A program made the position numbers and the translations under genes. From positions 1 through 64,000 of the forward strand of contig JAFDYC010000110.1 of assembly GCA_018267625.1 (NCBI GenBank): a DNA stretch of 64,000 bases, given 5' to 3'. This DNA is from Bacteroidota bacterium (lineage in GTDB: Bacteria; Bacteroidota; Bacteroidia; Chitinophagales; Chitinophagaceae). Positions within the stretch are counted from its first letter, which is position 1. The number at the start of each line of letters is the position of its first letter. Shown here piece after piece: positions 35,981-44,719 of this stretch. Below the pieces are notes generated by a model that was not told the origin of the DNA, did not search any database, and saw only the letters and a list, made by a program, of their open reading frames with translations.

Positions 35981-36811
35981 TTAAAGTGGGGCAACTGCAG
36001 GGTGCTGCCGTTGGTGCCCGAAGTTGAGGTCGTAGCCGGCGAGGAGGATGACGGAGCCGTAACAGAATTGATGATTTGCCTTTCCCCCGCCCTCTATGGC
36101 AAGGGAATTGAGGTAGTTGGCATAGCCTCCTTTCATATTCAGCTCCAGGAAGAAGTTGCGCAGAGGATAGTAACGGATACCGGCCTCGGCAGAGATGATG
36201 TAGCCAGCAACATGAAATTTGTTGTTGAGGCGCTGGCCCATGTAGGTGACGTCGGTACGTGGAATGACGACACCGGCCCCTCCTTTGAGCAGGTAAGAGA
36301 GTTTGCCGTATCTCTTGCCTTCAAGCAGGAATTTTTGATGGACGTAGTTTATGTGGAAGAAGTTGGCACCATCGGTGTGTTCAAAGTGTAGAAACTGCCG
36401 GTGGATGACGGTGTCTTTATCAATTTGCTCGCCGGCAATCTGGCCACTGAGCCGTAGCCTCTGGTCATCATTGACTACGTATTTGGCATGGTCGAAATTG
36501 AGCTCGATGGCCCAGGTGTTCTGGCGATTTAGATAGACTCCAATGCGGTAGGAGTATTGCGGAATGGTGATGTCTAAGGGCGAATTCCAAATACCGTCGA
36601 AGTCGGGCTTGTCCACTGCTTTAGCGTCATGGATGGTGAAGTCGTATTGATTGCCGTTTTGAAAATGGATGTCGCTGCGGGTGTAAATCTCACGGTTGTA
36701 GCCCCACTGGAGGTACATGCCGTTGAAGTGAGCCTTTGGAAATATCTGAGCCTGCAGGAGGCTGGGGGTAATGAATAACAGAGTAGGAAGTAAGTAATGG
36801 GACAGCTTCAT
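35981..36811 (-). CDS. Outer-membrane beta-barrel protein
   Basis: A 276-residue exported protein with signal peptide (LPTLLFITPSLLQAQ) and alternating amphipathic strands typical of a small barrel (GMYLQWGYNREIYTR, IGVYLNRQNTWAIELNF, LSYLLKGGAGVVIP, GYIISAEAGIRYYPL, SVILLAGYDLNFG). No specific porin family can be named. The ATG at 36809-36811 is used. It leads the leftward group with the His-rich protein and ZnuD-like receptor. Confidence 0.78.
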   Translation of the reverse strand: MKLSHYLLPTLLFITPSLLQAQIFPKAHFNGMYLQWGYNREIYTRSDIHFQNGNQYDFTIHDAKAVDKPDFDGIWNSPLDITIPQYSYRIGVYLNRQNTWAIELNFDHAKYVVNDDQRLRLSGQIAGEQIDKDTVIHRQFLHFEHTDGANFFHINYVHQKFLLEGKRYGKLSYLLKGGAGVVIPRTDVTYMGQRLNNKFHVAGYIISAEAGIRYYPLRNFFLELNMKGGYANYLNSLAIEGGGKANHQFCYGSVILLAGYDLNFGHQRQHPAVAPL

Positions 36812-36817
36812 GGGCGA

Positions 36818-36825
36818 CAAAAGTA
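36818..36825 (-). promoter_or_regulatory. -7 box upstream of the outer-membrane barrel gene
   Basis: TACTTTTG on the minus strand, exact TAnnTTTG, only 6 nt before the start codon. It would give a nearly leaderless mRNA for the putative metal operon. Confidence 0.45.
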
Positions 36826-36836
36826 GTGGGATGGGG

Positions 36837-36876
36837 AGATAGAGGGGCGAAGGCTCCAGCCTTCGCCCCTCTATCT
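36837..36876. repeat. REP palindrome, left of the RAYT gene
   Basis: A perfect 19-bp inverted repeat around a CC centre. Its inner 22 bp (36846-36867, GGCGAAGGCT-CC-AGCCTTCGCC) equal the reverse complement of the right palindrome, so the two lie in opposite orientation. It is followed by a second small hairpin, ATAGCC-TCTT-GGCTAT (36878-36893), which overlaps the transposase stop codon. Confidence 0.88.
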
Positions 36877-36889
36877 TATAGCCTCTTGG

Positions 36890-37447
36890 CTATTGTAATT
36901 CAAACAATGCAACTTTAAGATTGCCCACTTGTCTTCCTAGCCGATAATCTGAAGCGCTACTGTAAAGCCAGTGATGTGATTCTGCCACCCAACCAGCACG
37001 TACCGGACTGTTGTGTATATAATCTATTTTCTGTCGGATGATCGAAGAACTACAAAGCGCTTCCGGCTGGTTGAAGTGCTTCCAGATCTGAAAATCCTTG
37101 TTGCGCCTATGGCCACCAGCAGCATACTCAAATACTAAGTGTAACCAGGCTTGTCGGGAATCTTCGTCTTCATACATCTTCCGGAACATAGCCTTAGAAC
37201 TAAAGCTTTTTGAATCGCGAAGGATACTGGATAAATTTCCGTGTACAGCAGATAGGATACAATGAATGTGATTGCTCATAAACACGTATGCGTGAATGCG
37301 CAAGCCCTTGTGCTCCTCGCAAAAATTCAAGCTGTCTATCACAATATCCCGATATACCTGAAGCGTAAACAAATCAGCATCTTGCACAATGGTGAAGGTG
37401 CAGAAATAGGCTGTAATGAGGCTCTCAACCGGAGAATTAGTGTTCAT
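36890..37447 (-). CDS. REP-associated tyrosine transposase (RAYT, Y1/HUH family)
   Basis: A 185-residue single-strand DNA transposase of the IS200-like Y1 family. The HUH metal motif is HIH in MSNHIHCIL, and the catalytic tyrosine is in [15 protein letters not shown]. RAYTs cut and join REP hairpins but rarely mobilise their own gene. No accessory TnpB is present. The frame is intact, so the protein may still be active. Flanking REP palindromes at 36837-36876 and 37506-37527 are its likely substrates. Confidence 0.93.
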   Translation of the reverse strand: MNTNSPVESLITAYFCTFTIVQDADLFTLQVYRDIVIDSLNFCEEHKGLRIHAYVFMSNHIHCILSAVHGNLSSILRDSKSFSSKAMFRKMYEDEDSRQAWLHLVFEYAAGGHRRNKDFQIWKHFNQPEALCSSSIIRQKIDYIHNSPVRAGWVAESHHWLYSSASDYRLGRQVGNLKVALFELQ

Positions 37448-37505
37448 GTGGCCCTTCTTTTCTAAAAAGTTTCATCTCTGTAGCCAGGAGACTACACAAT
37501 ACACC

Positions 37506-37527
37506 GGCGAAGGCTGGAGCCTTCGCC
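37506..37527. repeat. REP palindrome, right of the RAYT gene
   Basis: GGCGAAGGCT-GG-AGCCTTCGCC, a perfect 10-bp inverted repeat and the exact reverse complement of the left core. A TGTAG/CTACA mini-hairpin lies inside at 37479-37496. It ends only 2 bp before the thiolase stop codon. Confidence 0.88.
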
Positions 37528-37529
37528 TC

Positions 37530-38708
37530 CTACCGCAGCAATTCCCATACTCCTGCGATGCCCTGGCCGCCGCCGACGCAGGCGGTGACCATCCCCTTTT
37601 TCTTACCCAGCCGTTCCATATCGTGCAGTAGTTGGATGCTCAGTTTAGCACCCGAGCAGCCCAGTGGATGTCCTAAGGCAATAGCGCCCCCGTTCACATT
37701 CACTATGTCCGGGTTCAGGCTCAGCTCGCGGATGACGGCCAGCGATTGTGAGGCAAAAGCTTCATTCAGTTCGATCAGTTCTATGTCCGACAGGTTTAGG
37801 CCGGCTTGTTTCAGCACTTTTGGTACTGCCACTTTCGGTCCCATACCCATGATGCGTGGGTCCACACCGGCGCAGGCATAATTCAGCAGCCGGGCCCAGG
37901 GTTTCAGGCCCAGGCTGTTCATCATTCTTTCGCTCATCACCACTACAAAGGCAGCTCCATCTGAGGTTTGGGATGAATTTCCGGCAGTCACAGTGCCCTT
38001 ATTTGCAAATACCGGGGGCAGCTTTGCCAGCACTTCGATGCTTGTATCTGCTCGGGGGCCTTCATCCGTTTCCACTACCTGACTGCGGGTTTGTGGTTTA
38101 TTGTTTTTGTCTAAAAAAGTTTCCGGTACGGTGATAGGTAAGATGCCGCTTTTGAAATAGCCGGCTGCAAGGGCATGCAGTGCTTTCTGATGTGAGGAAA
38201 AGGCAAAAGCATCCTGTGCTTCGCGGCTTATTTGGTAGTCCTGTGCAACTTGTTCAGCCGTGAGGCCCATTGCTAAATAGTAATCGGCGTGTGCGGCGGC
38301 GACAGAATAATTCGGCATGGTACGCCAGCCGGCGGTAGGCACCAGGCTCATGCTTTCCGTGCCGCCAGCAATGACACACTCGGCCATGCCACATTGAATT
38401 TTCGTAGTAGCCATGCCAATCGTTTCGAGGCCCGAGGCGCAGTACCGATTGACCGTGACGCCGGCAGCCCATTCCCCCACCGCTCTGTTGGCGATAATGC
38501 GCCCCACCTGCAAGCCCTGTTCTGCTTCCGGCACGGCACATCCTACCATCACATCATCCACCAGCCTGGGGTCTAATTGTGGCAGGGAAGCCAGCAGGCC
38601 CTTGATGACATCTACTGCCAGGTCATCAGAACGATAAAAGCGAAAGGCACCCCTCTTAGATTTGGCAACGGCTGTACGAAAACCGGCAATTACATACGCA
38701 GCTTGCAT
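37530..38708 (-). CDS. Acetyl-CoA acyltransferase (thiolase)
   Basis: A 392-residue thiolase for the last step of fatty acid beta-oxidation or for acetoacetyl-CoA turnover. The nucleophile is C90 in [11 protein letters not shown]. The C-terminal catalytic residues are in [15 protein letters not shown] and CVGGGQG. Sequence style fits the FadA/FadI type, but no hydratase/dehydrogenase partner is adjacent. ATG 38706-38708 is chosen over an in-frame TTG at 38714. A TACTTTTA box lies at 38732-38739 on the minus strand. The REP palindrome abuts its 3' end. Confidence 0.95.
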   Translation of the reverse strand: MQAAYVIAGFRTAVAKSKRGAFRFYRSDDLAVDVIKGLLASLPQLDPRLVDDVMVGCAVPEAEQGLQVGRIIANRAVGEWAAGVTVNRYCASGLETIGMATTKIQCGMAECVIAGGTESMSLVPTAGWRTMPNYSVAAAHADYYLAMGLTAEQVAQDYQISREAQDAFAFSSHQKALHALAAGYFKSGILPITVPETFLDKNNKPQTRSQVVETDEGPRADTSIEVLAKLPPVFANKGTVTAGNSSQTSDGAAFVVVMSERMMNSLGLKPWARLLNYACAGVDPRIMGMGPKVAVPKVLKQAGLNLSDIELIELNEAFASQSLAVIRELSLNPDIVNVNGGAIALGHPLGCSGAKLSIQLLHDMERLGKKKGMVTACVGGGQGIAGVWELLR

Positions 38709-38823
38709 GGACAATGAATTTTAGATCAGATTAAAAGTAGCAGAAAACGAAGCCAGACCTCGTTCGTGTACCATCGGCATTCATTCCTGAAAGAAAGAAG
38801 CGACAAAGGCTATGCCTTCAGCC

Positions 38824-39486
38824 TTACATGTTGATATAATTCATCAGCGAGCGGTAGCGGTCCATCACATCTTCCGTGCCTATTTGTGCGCCATACACCT
38901 CCTGCACTTCATATTCCCGGCGGCGGAAGGAAGAGACTAAGGCTTCCAGGTTGGTGCGGTTCGTCTTCAGCGTCACTCGCAGCCGGCCCGATTCCCTGTC
39001 CGTGCTGAGCTGACTCGAGATGATGGTGACGTCTTCATTTTCGCAGATGCGGGCAATTTCAGAAAGGCTGTACTGGCGGGAATCCAAATCGAGGATAATG
39101 ATGCCGCCGGGGAAGTCAAGGCCACTGTTTTCGGTTATAAAGCGCAGCAGGTCATCGCGGGTGATGCTGCCCAGGTAATGGAGGCTGTCGTCCACTACGG
39201 GCACCACATTCAGGTGTTGTTCCGAAGCCACCCGCATGGCATCATACGGGTGTGCGGTGACCGGCACTGCCGGGCGGTATTGAGCGAAGTCAGCGCTGCT
39301 CAGGGCGCGTTCGGGTGTGCCCCAGTCCAGCACTTCATGTTCGCGGATGAGGCCGAGGTACTCATCCCCCTTCACCATCGGCAGTTGTGCCAGGTGTGAT
39401 TCTTCCATCAGGTACAAGGCATGGTTGCCCGTGTCTGTGGGAGACAGGGTTGGTACGCTGGCGGAGATGAGTTCTTGAATCAACAT
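38824..39486 (-). CDS. CBS-domain protein with ACT-like C-terminal region
   Basis: A 220-residue cytosolic protein. Residues ~1-120 form a pair of CBS domains (MLIQELISASVPTLSPTDT, LPMVKGDEYLGLI, VVPVVDDSLHYLGSITRDDLL), which usually bind adenine nucleotides. The C-terminal ~90 residues (GGIIILDLDSRQYSLSEIARICENE, LRVTLKTNRTNLEALV) look like an ACT-type ligand domain. The role is regulatory but unassigned. Confidence 0.88.
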   Translation of the reverse strand: MLIQELISASVPTLSPTDTGNHALYLMEESHLAQLPMVKGDEYLGLIREHEVLDWGTPERALSSADFAQYRPAVPVTAHPYDAMRVASEQHLNVVPVVDDSLHYLGSITRDDLLRFITENSGLDFPGGIIILDLDSRQYSLSEIARICENEDVTIISSQLSTDRESGRLRVTLKTNRTNLEALVSSFRRREYEVQEVYGAQIGTEDVMDRYRSLMNYINM

Positions 39487-39594
39487 AGGGACAAGGCTTC
39501 AATCAGGCTGTGTACAAATAACGCACCGCCCGGACAAATAGTGGTCTGGGCAGCGTTAAGGAGATGAAAATTCGCGGGGAAAGTACCCGGAGGG

Positions 39595-40674
39595 TTAATG
39601 GTTTTTCGGATAAGGCACCCAGTCAGCGATGAATAAGTTGGTGGCATGACCACCGCCATTGTTGCGGTTAGACGAGAAGATAATTTTCTTGCCATCTGGA
39701 GTAAAGGCGGGGAATGCATCGAAGCCTCCATCGTGCGAAATACGTTCCAGGCCTGTACCGTCGAGGTTGATGAGATAGAGATTGAAAGGGAAGCCGCGAG
39801 GATATTCGTGGTTTGAGGCAAAGATGATTTTCTTGCCATCCGGCGTGAAGTTGGGCGCCCAGTTAGCCCCAGCCAGGAAGGTGATTTGCTTCACATCCGA
39901 GCCATCCGCATTGGCCACATACACCTCCATATTGGTAGGCATCACGAGGCCCTGAGCCAGCAGGTCTTTATATTCTTTTTGCTCTTCTTCCGTCTTTGGA
40001 CGAGAAGCACGCCACACGATTTTTTTACTGTCCGGCGAAAACCAGGCGCCGCCATCATAGCCCAATTCATGGGTGATTTGCCGCACATCGCTACCGTCAA
40101 TATTCATCGTGTAGAGGTCCAGATCGCCATTGCGCATGGAGGTGAAGATGATCTTTTTACCATCCGGTGAGATGGTGGCTTCAGCATCATAACCCGGAGT
40201 ATTCGTGAGGTGTTTCAGCACCTTTCCCTTTAGGTCTGCCACCACGATGTCATAGCTGTCGTAGATGGGCCATACATACTTCTTCAGCTTTTTCTTGTCC
40301 GGCACCGGAGGGCATGCATCACCGCCGCCAAACTGTGTAGTGGCATACAGGAAATGCTTCATGTCTGGCATGAGGTAGGCGCAGGTCGTGCGGCCTTTTC
40401 CGGTAGAGACCATGCGGGTTTCAAACTGCCCCTTCTTGCCTTCCGGCAGGGTGCCGAGGAATATCTGGTCGCAGGGGATGCCCGATTGAGGGTCGGTGCG
40501 TTGATACGTGAAATGACGATTGTCCCAGCCGAAATAAGCCTCGGCGTTATCACCACCAAAGCTGAGCTGGCGGATGTTTTTGAAATGTTTCTCGCCGGGA
40601 TAATGCAATGAATCCTGAGCCTGGCTGCAATATCCTGCTGCGAGCAGAAGAGTAGTTAAGAATAAGAGACGCAT
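39595..40674 (-). CDS. TolB-like PD40 beta-propeller exported protein
   Basis: A 359-residue exported protein with signal peptide (MRLLFLTTLLLAAGYCSQAQ). It has repeated PD40 blades: ATISPDGKKIIFTSMRNGD, GAWFSPDSKKIVW, PNFTPDGKKIIFASNHEY and PAFTPDGKKIIFSSNRN. This is a TolB-type propeller, probably periplasmic, binding partner unknown. The start is the ATG at 40672-40674; the longer frame adds 52 unlikely residues across the promoter. Confidence 0.88.
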   Translation of the reverse strand: MRLLFLTTLLLAAGYCSQAQDSLHYPGEKHFKNIRQLSFGGDNAEAYFGWDNRHFTYQRTDPQSGIPCDQIFLGTLPEGKKGQFETRMVSTGKGRTTCAYLMPDMKHFLYATTQFGGGDACPPVPDKKKLKKYVWPIYDSYDIVVADLKGKVLKHLTNTPGYDAEATISPDGKKIIFTSMRNGDLDLYTMNIDGSDVRQITHELGYDGGAWFSPDSKKIVWRASRPKTEEEQKEYKDLLAQGLVMPTNMEVYVANADGSDVKQITFLAGANWAPNFTPDGKKIIFASNHEYPRGFPFNLYLINLDGTGLERISHDGGFDAFPAFTPDGKKIIFSSNRNNGGGHATNLFIADWVPYPKNH

Positions 40675-40866
40675 AAGTCTTGAATAAAAACGCGGCAAAA
40701 TTCGGGAAGCAATTGGGGCCATTTGTAAAATCTTCGACAGGAACGGAAGGGGGCGAGCAGTAGGGCAGCGGGATGTATTCAGACAAATAAATTCAGAATT
40801 TGGGTTAATATAAATTTCAAAGACAGGCACTGTTTAAGTTCGTTCCGCTTCGCCCGCTGTGCCCCG

Positions 40867-40874
40867 TACCTTCG
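40867..40874 (+). promoter_or_regulatory. -7 box upstream of purL
   Basis: TACCTTCG, one mismatch to TAnnTTTG, ending 4 nt before the purL start. The same variant precedes the His-rich gene. Confidence 0.35.
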
Positions 40875-40878
40875 CGCC

Positions 40879-43110
40879 ATGCCACAAAACAGCTCTGTGA
40901 CAGCAGCCCCTGCCAGCCTCGAACAAGCCCTCAAACTGGGTTTGCTGGAAGAAGAATTTGAACAGATAAAATCCATCCTCGGACGCAGCCCCAACTTCAA
41001 TGAAGTGGCCATGTATTCCGTGATGTGGAGCGAGCATTGCAGCTATAAAAATTCCATCAAATGGTTGAAAACACTACCCCGTGACGGCGAACGCCTCCTC
41101 GTGAAGGCGGGCGAAGAAAATGCCGGCCTCGTGGACATCGGCGGCGGCCTGGGCTGCGTGTTTAAGATCGAAAGCCACAACCACCCCAGCGCCATTGAGC
41201 CCTTTCAAGGTGCGGCTACCGGCGTGGGGGGCATCCACCGCGACATCTTCACCATGGGAGCCCGGCCCATTGCTGCCCTCAACTCCCTGCGCTTTGGCCT
41301 GCCCGATAATCCTAAGACGAAATGGCTGGTAAAAGGCATCGTGAAAGGCATCGGTCATTATGGTAATTGCTTTGGTGTGCCCACCTTGGCCGGTGAAGTG
41401 TATTTCGAAGATTGCTATCAGACCAACCCCTTAGTCAATGCGATGAGCGTGGGCATCGTGAAGGCGGGTGAGACCGTGAGTGCCACATCCTATGGTGCCG
41501 GGAACCCGGTGTTTATCGTGGGTGCAGCAACCGGCAAAGACGGGATTGGCGGCGCTTCATTTGCCTCTGCCGACATCACCGAAGACAGTGCGGAGCAATT
41601 GCCTTCCGTACAGGTAGGCGACCCTTTTGAAGAAAAGAAACTGCTGGAAGCCTGCCTTGAAGTGATTCAGACCGGTGCCATCATCGGCATGCAGGATATG
41701 GGGGCCGCAGGCATCACCTGTTCCACCTCGGAGATGAGCGCCAAAGGTGAACATGGCATGATCATCCACTTAGACCGTGTACCCCTGCGCCAGCAAGACA
41801 TGAAACCCTGGGAGATGCTGCTTTCAGAAAGTCAGGAACGCATGCTGGTGGTGGTGAAGAAAGGCCAGGAAGGTGCCGTTCAGGCTGTGTTTGATAAGTG
41901 GGATATCCACTGCGTGGCAATCGGTGAGGTGACTACAGAGCAACGCCTGAAATACTACATGCAGGAAGAACTCGTGGCCGATGTGCCGGCCCAAAGCCTT
42001 GTGCTGGGTGGGGGGGCTCCGGTGTATGAGCGGGCCTATTCAGAGCCTGCGTATTTCAAGGCGATTCAGGCTTTTAATCCAGCCAGCATTCCCATACCAG
42101 GCGATTTAAGAGCAATTGCTTTCCACTTAGCGCAGCTTCCCAACATCGCTTCCAAACGCTGGATTTATGAGCAATACGACAGCATGGTGATGACCGGCAA
42201 CACACAGACCAATGCTCCTTCCGATGCCGCCGTTGTTCGGATTCATGGCTCGGAAAAAGCACTTGCAGTGACCACAGATTGCAATGCTCGCTACGTCTTT
42301 GCCGACCCGTTCAAAGGCGCTATGATAGCCGTAGCAGAAGCCGCCCGCAACATCGTGTGCAGTGGTGGCACACCAGTAGGCGTAACCAACTGCCTCAACT
42401 TCGGCAACCCCTACAATCCCGAAGCCTACTATCAGTTTGTACATGCCGTAAAAGGCATGGGTGAAGCCTGTCGCAAGTTCGAAACGCCCGTCACCGGGGG
42501 CAATGTGAGTTTCTACAACCAGGGGCCGGAAGGGCCGGTATATCCTACTCCCACCATCGGTATGGTCGGCGTGCTGGATTCGATGGAAAACAAAATGACC
42601 CTGAGCTTCCAACACCCGGGTGACCTGATCTACCTGGTGGGCTCTGCGCGGGAAGATTTCAACTGCTCCGAATACCTGCACCAGCTCTGCGGGGTCACCC
42701 ACAGCCCGGCACCTCATTTTGAATTAGATGAAGAGCATGCGCTACAAAAGACCCTTGCGCACCTGATAGACCGCGGCAGCATCCGCTCGGCTCATGATGT
42801 GTCCGAAGGAGGCCTTTTTTGCTGCATGCTGGAAAGCGCGATGAGCTCCGGACATGGATTTAACCTCCACAGCCCGGCAGGCATGCGCAAGGATGCTTTT
42901 CTTTTTGGCGAGGCTCAAAGCCGTGTAGTAGTGAGTGTCAATCCGGATTTGAAATCCTTGTTTGAGGCAGAGGTAGCGGGCACACCATACAGTTTATTGG
43001 GACGGGTGGCATCGAATGCTGAAATCTGTGTGGATGGCGAGAGCTGGGGCTACCTGCCGGAATGGAAACAAGCCTATGAACAGGCGCTGGAGCAGGCTCT
43101 GACGGCCTGA
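40879..43110 (+). CDS. purL: Phosphoribosylformylglycinamidine synthase subunit PurL (small type)
   Basis: ATP-dependent step four of purine synthesis. The 743-residue length is that of the PurL form that works with separate PurS and PurQ; neither is adjacent. Marks are MYSVMWSEHCSYKNS, the KIESHNHPSAIEPFQGAATGVGG region, GMQDMGAAGITCSTSEM, GLAVTTDCN-like AVTTDCNARYVF, and SAHDVSEGGLF near the C-terminus. Single gene, with 204 bp of divergent spacer to the TolB-like gene. Confidence 0.97.
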   Translation: MPQNSSVTAAPASLEQALKLGLLEEEFEQIKSILGRSPNFNEVAMYSVMWSEHCSYKNSIKWLKTLPRDGERLLVKAGEENAGLVDIGGGLGCVFKIESHNHPSAIEPFQGAATGVGGIHRDIFTMGARPIAALNSLRFGLPDNPKTKWLVKGIVKGIGHYGNCFGVPTLAGEVYFEDCYQTNPLVNAMSVGIVKAGETVSATSYGAGNPVFIVGAATGKDGIGGASFASADITEDSAEQLPSVQVGDPFEEKKLLEACLEVIQTGAIIGMQDMGAAGITCSTSEMSAKGEHGMIIHLDRVPLRQQDMKPWEMLLSESQERMLVVVKKGQEGAVQAVFDKWDIHCVAIGEVTTEQRLKYYMQEELVADVPAQSLVLGGGAPVYERAYSEPAYFKAIQAFNPASIPIPGDLRAIAFHLAQLPNIASKRWIYEQYDSMVMTGNTQTNAPSDAAVVRIHGSEKALAVTTDCNARYVFADPFKGAMIAVAEAARNIVCSGGTPVGVTNCLNFGNPYNPEAYYQFVHAVKGMGEACRKFETPVTGGNVSFYNQGPEGPVYPTPTIGMVGVLDSMENKMTLSFQHPGDLIYLVGSAREDFNCSEYLHQLCGVTHSPAPHFELDEEHALQKTLAHLIDRGSIRSAHDVSEGGLFCCMLESAMSSGHGFNLHSPAGMRKDAFLFGEAQSRVVVSVNPDLKSLFEAEVAGTPYSLLGRVASNAEICVDGESWGYLPEWKQAYEQALEQALTA

Positions 43111-43431
43111 TACCGGGATACATTGATCCTTCATAATTCGGGGAAAGTTGCCCTTATCATTGATTGGCCGAGACAGATTGAATGCGAAGTGAAAAGCACT
43201 ATGGATACACGTGCTTCGAAACCCTGTGTCCGGGAATAGGTTCAGGACATGCTGCAACGTCATTCTGTAGTGGTTTTTCACCAATCTGCTCTACCGAATC
43301 GAAACAACAAGCAGGAAGTATTCACCTGTCCGTTCTGCACAGGCAAGCTGAACTTGCTTTATTTTGCCGCCCACCGTCACTACGGCGTTAGTGCCTTTAT
43401 ACCGGCCTGCCGGTAAACTACCGGCTCTGTC
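43111..43431. other. Gene-free spacer before wecB with overlapping inverted repeats
   Basis: 321 bp with no credible gene; a rightward 69-codon frame at 43182 lacks features. Just before wecB, ACCGGC (43401), GCCGGT (43409-43414) and ACCGGC (43420-43425) can form two alternative hairpins that share the middle arm, ending 6 nt before the start codon. Confidence 0.5.
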
Positions 43432-44505
43432 ATGCACAGCATCTTATCTATCATAGGCGCTCGTCCTCAGTTTATCAAGCATGCTGCATTACAGCCGTTG
43501 CTGCAGCGTCATTTCCGTGCCCTTAGCCTACATACAGGCCAGCATTTCGATGGGAATATGAGCGGTTCCTTTTTCGATGAATTGCAGATTCCCAAGCCCG
43601 ATTTTCAGTTGGGCATCGGGGCGGTGCGTGGCCAGGCTGCTCAAACCGCCCGTATGATGGAGGGTATTGAACGGATTTGCCTCGAGCAACAGCCGGATGC
43701 GGTGCTGATTTACGGCGATACGAATACGACTTTGGCGGGCGCACTGGTAGCGGTGAAGCTACAGATCCCGATTTTTCATGTGGAGGCGGGTATCCGGGGC
43801 TTCAACCGTGCGCTGCCCGAAGAGGTGAACCGGATAATTGCGGATACGTTTTCGAGCCTGTTGTTTTGCCCTACCCAGGAGGCCGTGGAAAACCTGCAAC
43901 GAGAGGGAATCCGGCATGAAGGAGTGCTGTTGACGGGCGATGTGATGTGCGATATGCTGGAGGCGATGCGGCAGAAAATAAAGCCTTTTTCTACGCAGCC
44001 TTATTACTACGCCACCATCCACCGACCCTATAATACGGATGACCCGGCAAGGCTCAGGCGCATTTTGAATGTGCTGCAGGCTCTGGACCACCCGGTTTAT
44101 TTCCCCTTGCACCCCAGGACCCAACATTGTATGGAACAGGCCGGAATTGCCTCATCGGCCTTCCCGAATGTCCATTGTTTAGCCCCGGTAGGCTATCTGG
44201 AAAGCCTGTCGTTCCAGGCGGGAGCAGACTGTGTGCTGACCGACAGCAGCGGGGTGCAGAAGGAGGCTTATATGCTGCGGCGCAAGTGTATCACCCTGCG
44301 CTCGGAAACGGAATGGCACGACACGCTGAAAGAAGGCTGGAACCGATTGGTGTTTGAGGATTTGGAAAGCATTAGCGACTTAGTGCATTCTAAACCAGGA
44401 TACTATGTGGAAGGATTGTTTGGAGATGGAGGGGCGGGGGGGAGGATAGCGGAACGGATGGAGGATTATTTTGCAATGGCAGGTAAAAAATATAGTTCAA
44501 TTTAA
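43432..44505 (+). CDS. wecB: UDP-N-acetylglucosamine 2-epimerase (non-hydrolysing)
   Basis: Makes UDP-ManNAc from UDP-GlcNAc for surface polysaccharide. The 357-residue GT-B-fold protein has the typical IGARPQFIKHAAL start, HTGQHFD, VLIYGDTNTTLAGALVA, FHVEAGIRGFNRALPEEVNR and DSSGVQKEA motifs. Composition matches the GC-richer backbone rather than the AT-rich pse block that starts directly after it. It is the first gene of the polysaccharide locus. Confidence 0.94.
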   Translation: MHSILSIIGARPQFIKHAALQPLLQRHFRALSLHTGQHFDGNMSGSFFDELQIPKPDFQLGIGAVRGQAAQTARMMEGIERICLEQQPDAVLIYGDTNTTLAGALVAVKLQIPIFHVEAGIRGFNRALPEEVNRIIADTFSSLLFCPTQEAVENLQREGIRHEGVLLTGDVMCDMLEAMRQKIKPFSTQPYYYATIHRPYNTDDPARLRRILNVLQALDHPVYFPLHPRTQHCMEQAGIASSAFPNVHCLAPVGYLESLSFQAGADCVLTDSSGVQKEAYMLRRKCITLRSETEWHDTLKEGWNRLVFEDLESISDLVHSKPGYYVEGLFGDGGAGGRIAERMEDYFAMAGKKYSSI

Positions 44506-44593
44506 TCAGCTATTATTTAGTCTGATTCCTATACTCTTTTTTAGAGATTTTCACTACTAACAATTGCTTTAAGTCTCTGAATCATAAAACGAC

Positions 44594-44601
44594 TAAATTT
44601 G
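44594..44601 (+). promoter_or_regulatory. Candidate promoter -7 box of the pse operon
   Basis: TAAATTTG, exact TAnnTTTG, followed by GCGCCTC; it leaves a ~115-nt AT-rich leader before pseB. A TTG lies 27 nt upstream of the box, longer than the usual spacer. Confidence 0.4.
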
Positions 44602-44719
44602 CGCCTCTGTTAACCGAATCCAGTAATTCTTGCTTTTATCGAAAATTAGCTGCAATTTCTCTAACATTTAATTTGTTAGTTCACAAACTGGTTTTCTCAT
44701 TTAATTACCAACCCGATAC

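Larger units (their letters stand above)
36837..37527 (-). mobile_element. RAYT/REP unit (REPtron-like)
   Basis: A single Y1-type transposase gene bounded on both sides by the same 22-bp REP core in inverted orientation, with small subterminal hairpins inside each end. This is the arrangement known for REP-associated tyrosine transposases and their cognate palindromes. No target duplication can be defined by eye. Confidence 0.65.

Noticed and set aside
38789-38823. Possible third REP copy (AAGGCTATGCCTT)
   Set aside because: Only a 5-bp stem with a 3-nt loop and no match to the 22-bp core.
43182-43391. 69-codon rightward frame before wecB
   Set aside because: No recognisable domain, no promoter box or good start, and its amino acid make-up looks like translated spacer.
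44506-44719. Site-specific integration boundary of the pse block
   Set aside because: No tRNA end, integrase, IS or direct repeat was found at either edge, so I describe it only as a composition change.
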